A stretch of 64,000 nucleotides of DNA, from positions 20,362,610 to 20,426,609 of the forward strand of contig NC_063446.1 of NCBI RefSeq assembly GCF_020379485.1, in the 5' to 3' direction. Source of the DNA: Brassica napus. Taxonomy: Eukaryota; Streptophyta; Magnoliopsida; Brassicales; Brassicaceae. The notes under the pieces were generated by a model. That model was given only the letters and a program-made list of their open reading frames with translations. It was not told the DNA's origin and did not search any database. Positions within the stretch are counted from its first letter, which is position 1, and each line of letters begins with the position of its first letter. Below, one piece after another: positions 22,698-33,796 of the stretch. A program made the position numbers and the translations under genes.

Positions 22698-24949
22698 ATT
22701 CATCTGTCATTATTATGCTTTCATTTCATCTTTTAACGGATTCTATTTCCCTCTACCTTTTGGGTTTAAGAGGTCGAATGTTTACAGTTTTTAAAGTAAT
22801 TTTTTGTTAAAATTTATTTTTTTATTCAATCATACTTTTAACAAAATAGATTCTATAATTTTACTTTAATATTTTATATCTAAAAGTTTATAACTATAAT
22901 ACATTTATTATAATAAATATATTATTATTTAAAAATTTAGCTATTAACTTTATGTTAAAATATTTGAATTACATAAATTTTATACCATCTTCTTAAAATA
23001 TATTTTTAAAGTGTTTTTAATAAAATCTAAATATTCATTTTCTAGAATAAATGTACTATAAAATCTTGCTATTGATATCAGAACTGCATTAATTTTATTT
23101 ATTCTTACCATATTTTTAAAAATAACATTGCATTTATCAATTATGTATTTTATGTTCATATAAAATTTATTTACAATTTAGTTTTTGTTTTTTTATTTTA
23201 TAATTTTAAGACAAAATTTAATATAAGTTTATTTATTTTTGGTGATAATAAATATTGTTTTAATATTTTTATTGTTTTTAAAAGATATTTATTATCTATA
23301 GTTATCTTATCTTGAAGAAAAAAAAATCACCCAAAATTTTAAATATACACTAAAATCAAAAAAATTTAAATATACACTAAAATCAAAATCCAAAAAGTAA
23401 AATCTATTTTCTCTTTACTTCCTACTTCTTTGAACCTTTGATTCTTCTATGTTTCAGTGTTTATTTTTGAGCTTTCCAGTGTTTTCTTTGATATTCACAC
23501 AAATATGTACGAGAAACGAATCACTAGATTCTTTCTTGTTTTAGTATTTCATACGAAGCATTAAGATATTTTGTTTGAAGAGAACTAAGATTGAGTTACG
23601 CCCTTTTTCAAAAAAAAAAACTAAGATTAAGTTTACGCATAAATATTCTGGTTTTCACCAATATAAAAAATAGTCATGTTACTAACACTGAATAAAAACA
23701 CTCAGTACACCAACGAATATAGTCAAAAGCATAAAATCTGTAAAAGTAGATTTATTATTAAATTTGTAGGTAAATTAGAAGAGTTAAAGTAATAATTTCT
23801 CACTAAATTTGTGCAGAATGAAAAAGAATCAGAAGCAACAAAATTTGTAAAGTATGGTCGAAGAACATTTCCAACCCACTCTATTCTTCACTTCGAAAAT
23901 AAAGTTTAGAATAAAAATGTTTAGTTTCACTTTATTTTTTATTCTATAATAGAATAAATAATAGGTTTAATTGATATATAGAGTAATCGATTTTTTTTTG
24001 TTCATCTCTATATTTTTTTACTCTAAAATAAAATACAATTAGAGTAAAATCCAATTTTATTACCACACTAATTACTTTGAAGAGAAAATTAGAATGAACA
24101 AGCATGAATGGTCAAAGAAAACTAACAGAAGACTGATGAGTAAATTTGTTGAAGTTTTTATTGAGTTCGAAGAGTCATCAAAGACTCAAAATGGCCGTAA
24201 TTAATTAATTAAACAATCCAATAATAAAGAACCAATATGAAGTATGAACTGCCGAACTTTTGCCGACGAAAAACACTGAATAGTGTGTCATATTTGTCTA
24301 ACATTAGCGAAAATATATAATACATGACAAAACTGTAACAATTGCATATTTTCCCCCATTAATTCATAGGAACAACTAGGCATGTTCGTTCGGGTACCCG
24401 TCGGATTGGATGCTTTGGATTTTTGGGTTTTTGGATGGAGAAGTACAGAACCCGTTCGGGTTATTTTATACTTCGGATCAGGTTCAGATTTTTAAGGTTC
24501 GGGTTATTTCGGGTATAACCGAACTCTGTAACAAATAATAATAAAAATTTCATGTATCCTTGATTTGACCATGTGAAACCAAAAACATTAATGTTGAAGT
24601 TAAAAGATTGAACAACTTAATATAAAATTTATGATCTTTCTGATTTGTTATTACGTTGAGGAACACGAGTATGTATTTTTTTTCTTCGTGTAATTTCTAT
24701 TTGTATTATCTTGAATAAAAAATGGTAAAGAATCCATCTATTCGTAAATCAAACCTGGATAATCATAAATGTATGAGTTCATGCATGTGTAAAGATTGAT
24801 AAGCAAGTTTTGTAATAAATTATTTAGGCAAATTCTAATAAAACAATAGTTTTTTGCTTGTATCTATTTTATCTTTTGATTTAGCTTCTGCATATTATAT
24901 AAAGCATTGAATATAAATGGGTCTTTGTGAGTAAGAGAAATGAATATGA
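22698..24949. other. AT-rich intergenic DNA
   Basis: No gene is seen. Micro-insertion 4 is at 23583-23638. A diffuse MITE-like zone of TATTCTATTATAG words lies at 23880-24090. At 24375 TAGGCATGTTCGTTCGGG begins a CCGAA/TTCGGG-rich stretch (24375-24530) that looks like one end of a hAT element. Its other end was not found. Confidence 0.4.
23583..23638. repeat. Micro-insertion 4
   Basis: A 19/20-bp imperfect duplication beginning AACTAAGATT (23583-23601, 23619-23638) surrounds the 17-bp insert CCTTTTTCAAAAAAAAA. Confidence 0.55.
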
Positions 24950-26114
24950 GAAATCGTGAGATATATAGCACAACTTATTGCACAATGATTCTCACAATAG
25001 ACCAGGAATAGGTTATGAGGAAATATACTCCCCTGTGATGGATACATATACTTTTAGATTCCTAATAAGTCTAGCTATATATATAAGAAAGGAAATTAGA
25101 TGGTCCACTGGATAAAAAGATAGAAGTACTGGAGGTTATTGAGCTCAAAGATAAAACAAGTTCTCGAGAACAACATTGCATAAAGAAATTCGAAAATATC
25201 AGTGTATGTTGATAATCTGAACCTCTGGATACATGTCCCAAACAGCTGAATATCTTAAGAAAGATTTGAGATGAAAAACCTAGGCAAAACGAAATTCTGT
25301 TTGGGTTTACAGTTTGAGTACATTAATAATGAAATCCTTGTGCATCAAATGACATATACATAAAGGTACTCAAGAGATTTGATAAAGAACAAATTCGTGT
25401 GCATGGTCCAATGAGAGAGGATGAAGAAGTTCTTGGTCTCGAAATGCCATATCTCAGTTCCATAGGAGTTTTGATGTATCTGGCAAGCTACACTAGGCCA
25501 GATACATGTTTTGCCATGTATTTACTATCTAAGCTTAGCTCATATCTGACCTAAAGGCATTGAGACGGAATTAGACATATATTTAGATTTATTTTATACT
25601 AACCAGTCCAAAGAAGGGTTAATTGGTTTTGTTGATACAGGTTATGAAACAAACCATCGCAGCAACATTTGCCAAGAAATTCGTGAGTATATTTGGCCGC
25701 AGGGTCGGAGGTCCATAACTCAATATGTTCGATCAGATTGTGGCCGATGGTAAAGAAAGACCAACTATCATGGGGCAAGCCGTAGGCGTGTAGTCAAGGT
25801 CCATTCGATCAGAGTATAGAATGATCGACGGCTAAGTAACATATTCTACCCAAGTTTTCTTCACCAACGAGTTCTAGAAGACGAGAGGGGTCCAAGTACT
25901 TCATGATCATTCAAGTGACAGTTCAGAAGATCTATTCATCAAGTTACTTCCAACATCAACCTTTCAGTGAGGTTCAGATCAGGGAGAGTAATACATGTTG
26001 TAATCTTTTTCCTTATCTATGGTTTTGTCCCACTGGGTTTTCCTGGAATGGTTTTAATGAGGCAACATCCAAAGCGTATTATGAGCTCTTATGGTTATAA
26101 CATTCAAGGGGGAG
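24950..26114 (+). pseudogene. Ty1/copia polyprotein relic (RT to RNase H)
   Basis: Fragments in order, in shifting frames: RT start ('RPGIGYEEIYSPVMD'), the 'YVDN' region of the RT active site (near 25205), 'MKNLGKTKFCLGLQFEYI', 'YLSSIGVLMYLASYTRPD'-like sequence (25450-25505), then decayed RNase H with 'WPQGRRSITQYVRSDCG' and 'PTSTF' remnants up to about 25970. Many stops and frameshifts are present. 25990-26095 keeps the typical copia sequence before the polypurine tract. AAGGGGGAG at 26106-26114 is the polypurine tract, directly followed by the LTR. Confidence 0.75.
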
Positions 26115-26337
26115 TGTTATGAACCGATTTGTGAATGTCATAACCAAATAGGCATATTTCATTTCTACTTAGACAGTTTCATTTTCCTTGTATGCTTAGG
26201 ATTTTTTTTTCTTAATCACTTTATGATTCGTATACTTTCCATTTATCTATGACAGTCTATTGTAATTCCCTGTATATATAAAAGTTTCCATAATCACGAG
26301 AGATAGACAATCTCTTTCTTCTATTAATTTACTAACA
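26115..26337 (+). mobile_element. 3' LTR of copia relic, 223 bp
   Basis: It starts TGTTATGAACCG right after the polypurine tract and ends CTAACA, giving the TGTTA...TAACA inverted ends of copia LTRs. A TATA-like GTATATATAAAAG lies near 26270 and a CT-rich leader follows. No 5' LTR is recognised upstream in the window. Confidence 0.75.
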
Positions 26338-27780
26338 TTTTCCCCCTTTATTGTAATTTTGATTTGGTACAACCCCAATTAATTTGACACTTCTTAAAAT
26401 TTATTTTTGATCCGCCACTGAGCACAGCTGCACAGGTCAGTTAGATTGTAACAAACAAAGATACTTCAATTACATTAGAGTAGAGTAGTGAAAGAAAACC
26501 AAAGATGACAAACAAACTATGCACGTAATCGAGAAGAAAATCAGGCCTGACGAACCACAAAAGATATAAACTTTCTCAAATCAGAAACCAGAACAAGTAA
26601 TACTATAATCTTATAAAGACACTCGACATTATTGAAAAGACAGCACACCACTATGTACTCTTAACAGAAGCCAGCTTTGTGACAAACAAAGACACTTCAA
26701 TAAATCTGATTTCTGGTTTGCCTCTGGTTTTTCTTGGAACTTTGATATTTTAGTTTACTCAGTTCGATATCGATTGGCTTTTGTCGTTTTCGGATTATCA
26801 GTTGGTACTAATTTACTTTAGATTCGGTTTGATTTAATAATTCAATAAATTTAATTTCTGTTTTAGGTTCGGCTCGGTTTACTCAAAAAATTTGGTTGAT
26901 TTAGTTCAGTTTAGGGTTGGATTTTTAGATCATTTCCCCTTTTCTAATTTTTTTAATATGAATGATATAAAACCTTCTGAACTAAATTAAATTAAATTTA
27001 TTCACAATGAAAAACTTTTAAATGAAAATTCCATGCTAATTTTTAAACAAAAATCTAGGCATAAATACACTTATGAAAACGTATAGCCACATAGTTAACA
27101 ACAAGATCGGGCAAACACATGAGTCTACACGCATGACAGAAATACACGTAAGTAAATGATATTAACACTCAATTAAAAAGTACTCATCATTAAACTTCAG
27201 AATTAACAAATCAGCGAAATTCACTAGAAATATGCTTGTACGTGATTTGTGATAATTTATAAAAGTGAGACCAAAAATGGGTGGAATTAATCTTTAGTTC
27301 TTTACACAGCATGTACGCACATTTCAAAAATCTTTAATTTTTAGTAAGCTATATTTAGGTTAATTTGATATGATATTTAGCCTTTTTAATTAAACTTTGA
27401 GTACAAAATACTAAATTTATAATCATTATAAATTTTGCAATGTCTCTTTTAACTAAATTTATAAATATTAGATATTTACCTCACTAGTATTTAAACTTAA
27501 AGTACAAAATAATAGTTAAAACTTTCATTAATTTAAATTTTATATTGAAAAATAAATTATCGAAAATAAAAAAATTAATAAAATTTAATTTCAATTTAAA
27601 ATATAATACGACTTTAATTTTTGAACCATTGCACAAGATATAAAAAATTACATTGAATCTCCAAACCAGATTTAAATACTATCTTTTTTATTTTTATTTA
27701 AAGACTATCTTCATATCTCCTATGTTTCATTTTTTATCATGAGCTTTTGATTTTCAGTTGCGTATTAATACGTTTGATTA
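26338..27780. other. Repeat-rich intergenic DNA
   Basis: 26450-26700 has a 22-bp sequence near ACAAACAAAGATACTTCAAT repeated at both ends. 26699-26940 is a TTCGGTTTGG-rich stretch sharing AATAAATCTGATTTCTGGTT with 46190-46210. 27046-27260 is the left copy of a dispersed repeat also found at 30178-30432. No gene seen. Confidence 0.4.
27046..27260 (+). repeat. Dispersed direct repeat, copy 1
   Basis: Shares an ordered series of blocks with 30178-30432 (ATGAAAACGT, ATGAGTCTACA, GAATTAACAAATCA, CGAAATTCACTA, AATATGCTT). This copy lacks the micro-insertion present in the other. Confidence 0.7.
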
Positions 27781-28556
27781 GAGTAGCATAGGGCTGGGCA
27801 AATAAACTGAACCCGAAAATCTGAACCGAATCCGATCCGATAAAAATGAATCTGAACCGATCTGAACCCGACGTAAATATCGAATGGATCTTCTTTTATG
27901 GTATTTCGGGTTATGGATATTATCCGAACCGAACCCGAACATAAATGGATACCCGATAGAACCCGGAAGATTTCAAAATTCCAAAAAGAACTTGTACGAA
28001 ACATGATCTCAATTTCTAATATGTATCTAAGATACATTAAGATATTATCGAACATCTAAAATATTTATCTATTACATGAAGATTGATGGTTGAAGGTGGC
28101 CGTTGAAGCTTGAAGTTTTTAGATTTTGGTTTTGTTTTCATTGAATAATGTTTCTTATTTCATGCGAACTTGATTTTGGTTTTATGCTCTCATTTATTTG
28201 GTTTTGTTTTTATCAATAACTATGTTTACCTTTTGTTTGATTTTGAATGATCACGTTTGATATTTCTATCTTATTTTTTAATTGATTTTATATGTTTTGA
28301 TTACAAAATAGGTATAAATCAAGTACTTTTAAACCGAAGAACCGATTGGGACCCGAATCCGAAAGCATAATGGGTTGTACCGGTTCTTTGAAGATTTACT
28401 AATCCCAACCCAAACCGGATAGAACCCGAACCGGTCCTGAACCGAATTTTCATATAACCCGAATGTGGCAGATTTTGATAAACCCGAAATACCGAGATCC
28501 GATTGGGCAAAACCGAAACGCGATTGGGACTCCGAATGCCCATGCCTAGAGTAGCA
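27781..28556. mobile_element. Non-autonomous hAT element, 760 bp, perfect 8-bp TSD
   Basis: GAGTAGCA occurs at 27781-27788 and 28549-28556 as a perfect 8-bp target-site duplication. Between them the element starts TAGGGCTGGGCA and ends TGCCCATGCCTA: 12-bp inverted ends matching at 10 of 12 positions, with the T/C-A-G-G-G start of hAT elements. Subterminal zones (27800-27970 and 28320-28535) are dense in CCGAACC/ACCCGAA words. The middle (28080-28310) is T-rich and resembles the 3' UTR-like part of the hAT relic at 14935-15130, which suggests derivation from that family. Non-coding. Confidence 0.8.
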
Positions 28557-30177
28557 TGTTGGTTTTAGTTACAAATTTAATTATTTAATAAATACTGATT
28601 TACTATATTATAAAATGTAAAATAGAATATATAATAATTTAATGTTCATTTTCTGAAAATAAAACTAAAGTACAAATCAGTATGATATATCTATTTGTAC
28701 AAATTAAAAATAATTAACTATATTACTAAATAAAATAATATTATTTAAATATTTAGTATGATGAATAATATTACATCAAACTTGGTGTAATATTATTCAC
28801 AAAACACCAAATTTATCCGATTGTTATTTTGGAGTGTAGTTAGAAATGATATTAACTCAAATTTGTGTGTTTAAAACTCAAACATATTAAAATTTAATTT
28901 ATCAAATGAGGAGAGAGGGGAGATTTCATAAAGTATTGTAATTAATAAATTTCTCTTATATTTTTCGTCCAGTTTATGATGACTAACAGATATGTAAAGC
29001 ATTTCTAACAGATTTGTATTATATATATATATATATAAAATATTATTTTTACTAATATCTGATGTATACCATTTTATGAGATATAGAAAAAACAGTATAA
29101 AAATTTTACAAGTTATTAATACATTGTTTAATCAAATTTTCATGTTAATCCCCTAAACATTTTTGTGAATTGCAATTTTAAACTTTGCTTATGCATGTGT
29201 TATCATCATAATGATTTTGAAATAAAAATGATGATATTGCATAGAAAATATGAGATATGGCTAACATCTTATTGTGACATGTACAATTTTAGTGACAAAA
29301 TTTTTGATTTGAAAATTCTTAAAATAAAATTAATAAAAAATTTTGGCTAGCCACAATAAACTTATATTCTTAAAATAAGATAATGACAAAATGTGGTTAT
29401 ATGCCATAAATATAAATCATATTCATAATTATTGTTAAAATTCTTTTAAAATACTATAACTAAAAAATAATTAACAGTATCCGTAAAATTAATTGTAAAT
29501 ATATCTTAACAAGCATAAAATGGATATTTATTTAATTATTTGAATATTTAAAATTGTACTTAATTAGTGTAAATATATGATTAATTGAGTTTTCAAGTTA
29601 TTAAATTAATTTAGGTTAAATGATATACAATGAATTATTTGTATGATTAAAAATTAGTTTATTAAGATAAATATGATAAATAAGTTTAATCAATCAACTT
29701 ATTTTAACCAATAAATATATTAAAATGTGTAAAATAAATATTTTCATTAAAGGAGCAATTCTCTCAAATAGCACTTTAAAGTTTTTTTTCACCAAAATAG
29801 CTATTTTATTTTGAAAATTTTAATTTTAATTTTTTTAAAAAAAATTTGAAACTATATTCTCAAAATCCCACCTTTTAGTTTTAAACCCTAAGTTTATATT
29901 AGTTAACCCTAGGGTATAAATATATATTTACCCTTTAATAAAAATATATTTTGGTCATTTTCCTCATTGAAATCTATTTTTATAAAAATAAACTAAAAAA
30001 TTTACTATAGGGATTTTTTCTAATTAAATAAAAAATCAAATCTTAGTAAACAATATAAAATCTAAATATATAATTATTTATGATTTCAGTTTTTATGTTT
30101 AGACCGGTAAAATGTAAAAGTATTATTTAGAAAGCCTGTTTCTACGCATATACGAAAGAAACCAACTAGTTTAAAAA

Positions 30178-30432
30178 ATTAAAATCTAAGCATGAACACA
30201 CTCATGAAAACGTTCAACCACGCATAGCTAGCAATACGATGGGGCAAAATATGAGTCTTAATTTTTTGCCAAAAAAAAAAAATATATGAGTCTACATGCA
30301 TGACAAAAAAAACACGTAACTAATGATAGTAAACACTCAACAGAAACTTTAGAATTAACAAATCATCGAAATTCACTATAAATATGCTTCTACAGTTATA
30401 CGTAATGTCGTGATCTGTGATAATAATCAATC
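30178..30432 (+). repeat. Dispersed direct repeat, copy 2
   Basis: Homologous to 27046-27260. It differs mainly by micro-insertion 5 and small indels. Confidence 0.7.
30249..30293. repeat. Micro-insertion 5
   Basis: The perfect 10-mer ATATGAGTCT (30249-30258, 30284-30293) flanks a 25-bp insert, TAATTTTTTGCC followed by A12 and T. The paralogous site at about 27115-27125 has one ATGAGTCT and no insert. Confidence 0.7.
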
Positions 30433-31100
30433 ATCAACCCACACACTTCGGACTTCATCTTTTTATTTTAATCTCTTCATATATTTCTTCCAGAATTCTG
30501 TTCGACAACAACAAGTCATTCTTCCTCATCAAGGAAACAATTTTTGCCATCTCTTTTTTATATTTAATAGCGCTATCATACTTTCACTCTTCAGTTATTA
30601 ACATTCTCTTATTATGAATAATTTCTCATATGTAGTACTACAACATTGTTAATATTAATTTAAAATTTTGTATATACTCTTGATATATATTTTTTATGAT
30701 AAATTGCGATAAAAAAAAAACTTTAGGTGCATGGTGGCTGGTTTAGTATATACCACCCTTGTATGTTTTCTTTTGATTCACAGAAATTTTTGGTTAATCA
30801 CAGTTTATTGCCAGCTTAGTTCAATTCTTCATACCATGTGTAGCTTTAGTATGCATTTATTGTTACAAAAGTAACTCGAAGATTGTAACATTGATGATAA
30901 TAATTTGCGATCCTTTGATAAATACATGCTGATATGTGATACTGATCAACTATTTATATTTCTATTACAAATGATGATTGCAACATATGTGATACTGATC
31001 AACTATTTCAAGAACCAGAAGTTTATGGGCTAAAGTATTAATCGTGTTTGGTCGGAGCGGTGGGTAGGTTAAGAATCTTTACTTAACGATCTCTGCCGAG

Positions 31101-31142
31101 CTAGTGTATCAACTTTTTTGGTAAAAACTAATGTATCAACTT
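31101..31142. repeat. Micro-insertion 6
   Basis: CTAGTGTATCAACTT (31101-31115) and CTAATGTATCAACTT (31128-31142) flank TTTTGGTAAAAA. Confidence 0.6.
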
Positions 31143-31589
31143 ATCATTTAACTTTCATAAAAGAGACGGACACTTGCCAACAACTATACTTGATTCACAT
31201 AAATAAGTAAGAAACAAAAAATAGGAAAAACCTATACACTTCACGACGATAACAAATGACCTTGTTTGGGTAATCTATGATCATAACATTTCAACAACAC
31301 TAATCATCGTTCATTAATCCAATTACCAAGTCTCTCGTAGTCTTACTTTCACACGCGAATCACAAAGATGAAAAAAAACAAGCACGAAGCTTCTTTTATC
31401 TATCCACCTAAAAGCCTAACGTGATTCACAAAGCGTTGTTCAGCTAATGTTCCACTGACCAACCATTGAAGCTTAGTTAAATGTTTACTGTCCACTCAAC
31501 AGGCTGCGAAAAACAACATTATATTAAAGGGAACAACAATACACAATTTTTAGTGTTTGTTAAGGAAAAGTAATACAAGAATTAGAAAG

Positions 31590-32951
31590 ATGTTTCGGAT
31601 TTCCACTTTATACCTCATTATTATCATTTCGGTATTCTCTGATTTTTTCGCAAGCCGCACGGCTATTTCAAAAAGCATTCTCCAACATGATGCCGATGGT
31701 GTCAAGATTCGAGCAACCGTAACTGTTAGCAAGAATGGGTTTGGGAATTTCAGTAGAATCAATGACGCGGTTGCAATGGCTCCAAATAATAGTAACGGAG
31801 ATGAAGGGTTTTTTCATATAAAGATAATGGAGGGAGAATATGAAGAATATATAAAGATCGATCAGAATAAGAGATATTTGATGATGAGTGGCGCCGGAAT
31901 TAACCGAACAATCATCACCGGAAACCATAGCTATGAGGATGGATGGGGAATAGATGTCTCAGCCACATTTAGTAAGTTAATATTCTCATAAATCGTTTAC
32001 GTAAAATCAAAATTTTGTTTTGTTTTCTTGTGAATCAAAATTTTGTTTTAGTTTTTCAGTAAAAAAATATTTAATAGTGTAAGAACTTTCAAATAACTAA
32101 AAATAATTTTGAAAGCATTTCAAATGAGCATTGGAGGGTACATAATTAATTTTGCAAATAGGATTTGTCAATCGTCAGTATTGATAAACAATTTACAATA
32201 TGTGAGATTTCATTTCTTTTTGTTATTCTAACCACCGACTTTCGCTTTTACGTTACAGTTGCATCAGGCTCACATTTTATCTGCAAACATTTGACCATTC
32301 GAAACACGGCTGGACCCACAAAGGGACAAGCTTTGGCATTGATGTGCAGCGGGGACTTATCCGTTTTCTACAATTGCAGTATCGAAGGATACCAGGATAC
32401 CTTGTGGGTCCGCAGTGGCAAACAATTCTATCGAGAATGTGACGTATATGGTACAATCGATTTTATTTTCAGGTAATGCTGTGGTTGTATTGCAGAAATG
32501 CAACTTGTATGCACGTCGACCAAGCAAAGGCAATGGTAACGAGATTACAGCACAAGGTCGTACCAACCCAAAGGACCAATCCGGAATTGTAATCCAAGGC
32601 TGTGCGATAAAACCAACACACGATCTCGCAAGGAGCAACTATACGGTTAAAACATATCTTGGTCGGCCGTGGAAAAATTATTCGAGGACGATTATCATGC
32701 AAACATACATCGATGGATTTATTGAACCAGCTGGTTGGGATAAATCTTCTGGTGAGGCACTGAAAACGCTCTACTTTGCTGAATACAACAATTCTGGAAC
32801 CGGTTCAAACACCACAAACCGTGTCACTTGGCCTAGTTACCATATCATCAGTGCCACTATTGCTTCGAATTTCACGGTTTCTAGATTTATTGACGGCGAT
32901 AGTTGGATTCCACAAACCAAGGTTCCTTACATTGGTGGTTTAGTTCCGTAA
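31590..32951 (+). pseudogene. Pectinesterase, frameshifted (2 exons)
   Basis: Exon 1 is 31590-31971, the intron is 31972-32258 (GT-AG, phase 1), and exon 2 is 32259-32951. A signal-peptide-like N-terminus leads directly into the pectinesterase domain with no PMEI pro-region. Family motifs are present: 'GQALAL', 'GYQDTLWV' and 'YGTIDFIF' (catalytic Asp residues), 'YLGRPWKNYSRT', and C-terminal 'DSWIPQTKVPYIGG'. Pectinesterases de-esterify wall homogalacturonan. After 'DFIF' one extra A at 32471 shifts the frame and makes a TAA at 32474-32476, while the rest of the domain continues in the +1 frame. Everything else is well preserved, so inactivation looks recent, or the base is a sequencing error. 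Confidence 0.8.
32005..32049. repeat. Micro-insertion 7 in the pectinesterase intron
   Basis: The perfect 17-mer AATCAAAATTTTGTTTT (32005-32021, 32033-32049) flanks an 11-bp insert, GTTTTCTTGTG. Confidence 0.6.
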
Positions 32952-33114
32952 GGTATCTATTATATAGATCATGTGCTGATGTGTGATTTAAAAAGTTTAA
33001 AACTTTAAATCCTGGTGAAAGGATATCTAATTGTTGGAGTAATAAAAACAATGGTCAATGGAAGATGAAGTGAAAAAGTACTATTAATTCAAATTCCTAT
33101 TTAATTTATTATTT

Positions 33115-33163
33115 AATATTTAATTAATCTTTCTTTTTTTTATCAAAAAATATTTAATTAATC
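33115..33163. repeat. Micro-insertion 8
   Basis: Perfect 15-mer AATATTTAATTAATC (33115-33129, 33149-33163) around a 19-bp insert: T-run, ATC, A-run. Confidence 0.6.
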
Positions 33164-33219
33164 AAATCGCATATTTTAACAGTTTAAAGGTTTCTTTAAT
33201 TTTTTATTCAATACGATAT

Positions 33220-33290
33220 ATGTAGTTACATACACATTCCTGTTTTTTTTTTGTTATTTGAACAAAAAACAAATGTAGTTACATACACAT
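33220..33290. repeat. Micro-insertion 9
   Basis: Perfect 18-mer ATGTAGTTACATACACAT (33220-33237, 33273-33290) around a 35-bp insert: T-run, GTTATTTGAAC, A-run. Confidence 0.75.
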
Positions 33291-33430
33291 CCATCACGTA
33301 TTAAACAAAACATGAGGAATCACAGTTTAATTTAATACTTGTATCGTCAGATTTATTATGATACTACGATAGGCTTTCTCCTCCAATAATATATGTCTCA
33401 CAAATTTCTAAGTAACTATAATTATTTAGG

Positions 33431-33490
33431 AGAACTAGACTTTTCCAAATGTTAGCAAAAAAAAAAAAAAAAAAAAGAACTAGACTTTTC
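33431..33490. repeat. Micro-insertion 10
   Basis: Perfect 15-mer AGAACTAGACTTTTC (33431-33445, 33476-33490) around CAAATGTTAGC plus 19 A. Confidence 0.7.
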
Positions 33491-33796
33491 TGATTATGGT
33501 TCTACCGGCCGGTGCCGAGCGAAGCCTTCTAAAGGCGCAGGCAAGTTTAAAATTTACTTTACATTTTTAATAGTGTTTATAATCTAAACACTATTAAGAC
33601 ATAATATATTTTTTGGTAAACAATGATTTAAGGCATTTCTTAGAATTAATTATTAAATTTACTTAGAACATAATAAACTTAACTAAAAATATTTATTATA
33701 GCTTAAATAAGGTGCCTGGAAATTCAAGTATGTAAGATTTTAGTTTGGTTAACCATAAATATTTATTGTTATTAAGGGCCTAATATTAAGGTCATG

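Larger units (their letters stand above)
28557..31589. other. AT-rich intergenic DNA
   Basis: No gene is recognised. 29755-30010 resembles a common Brassica dispersed repeat (AAATAGCACTTTAAAG, then telomere-like AAACCCTAAG and ACCCTAGGG words). 30178-30432 is copy 2 of the dispersed repeat, with micro-insertion 5. A 24-bp block (ATATGTGATACTGATCAACT) occurs twice at about 30930-31010. Micro-insertion 6 is at 31101-31142. Confidence 0.4.
32952..33796. other. AT-rich DNA with a cluster of micro-insertions
   Basis: Holds micro-insertions 8, 9 and 10. A GC-rich stretch at 33504-33540 (CCGGCCGGTGCCGAG, AAAGGCGCAGGC) resembles one end of a hAT-type element. No partner end was fixed. No gene. Confidence 0.35.

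Noticed and set aside
24375..24530. Complete hAT element starting TAGGCATG
   Set aside because: Only one end and one CCGAA-rich zone are visible. No matching right end or 8-bp duplication was found before the copia relic.
32464..32476. Very short intron at the pectinesterase frame break
   Set aside because: TTTTCAG|GTAATG has acceptor and donor look-alikes side by side, but no intron between suitable GT and AG restores the frame while keeping the conserved 'DFIFGN' motif.
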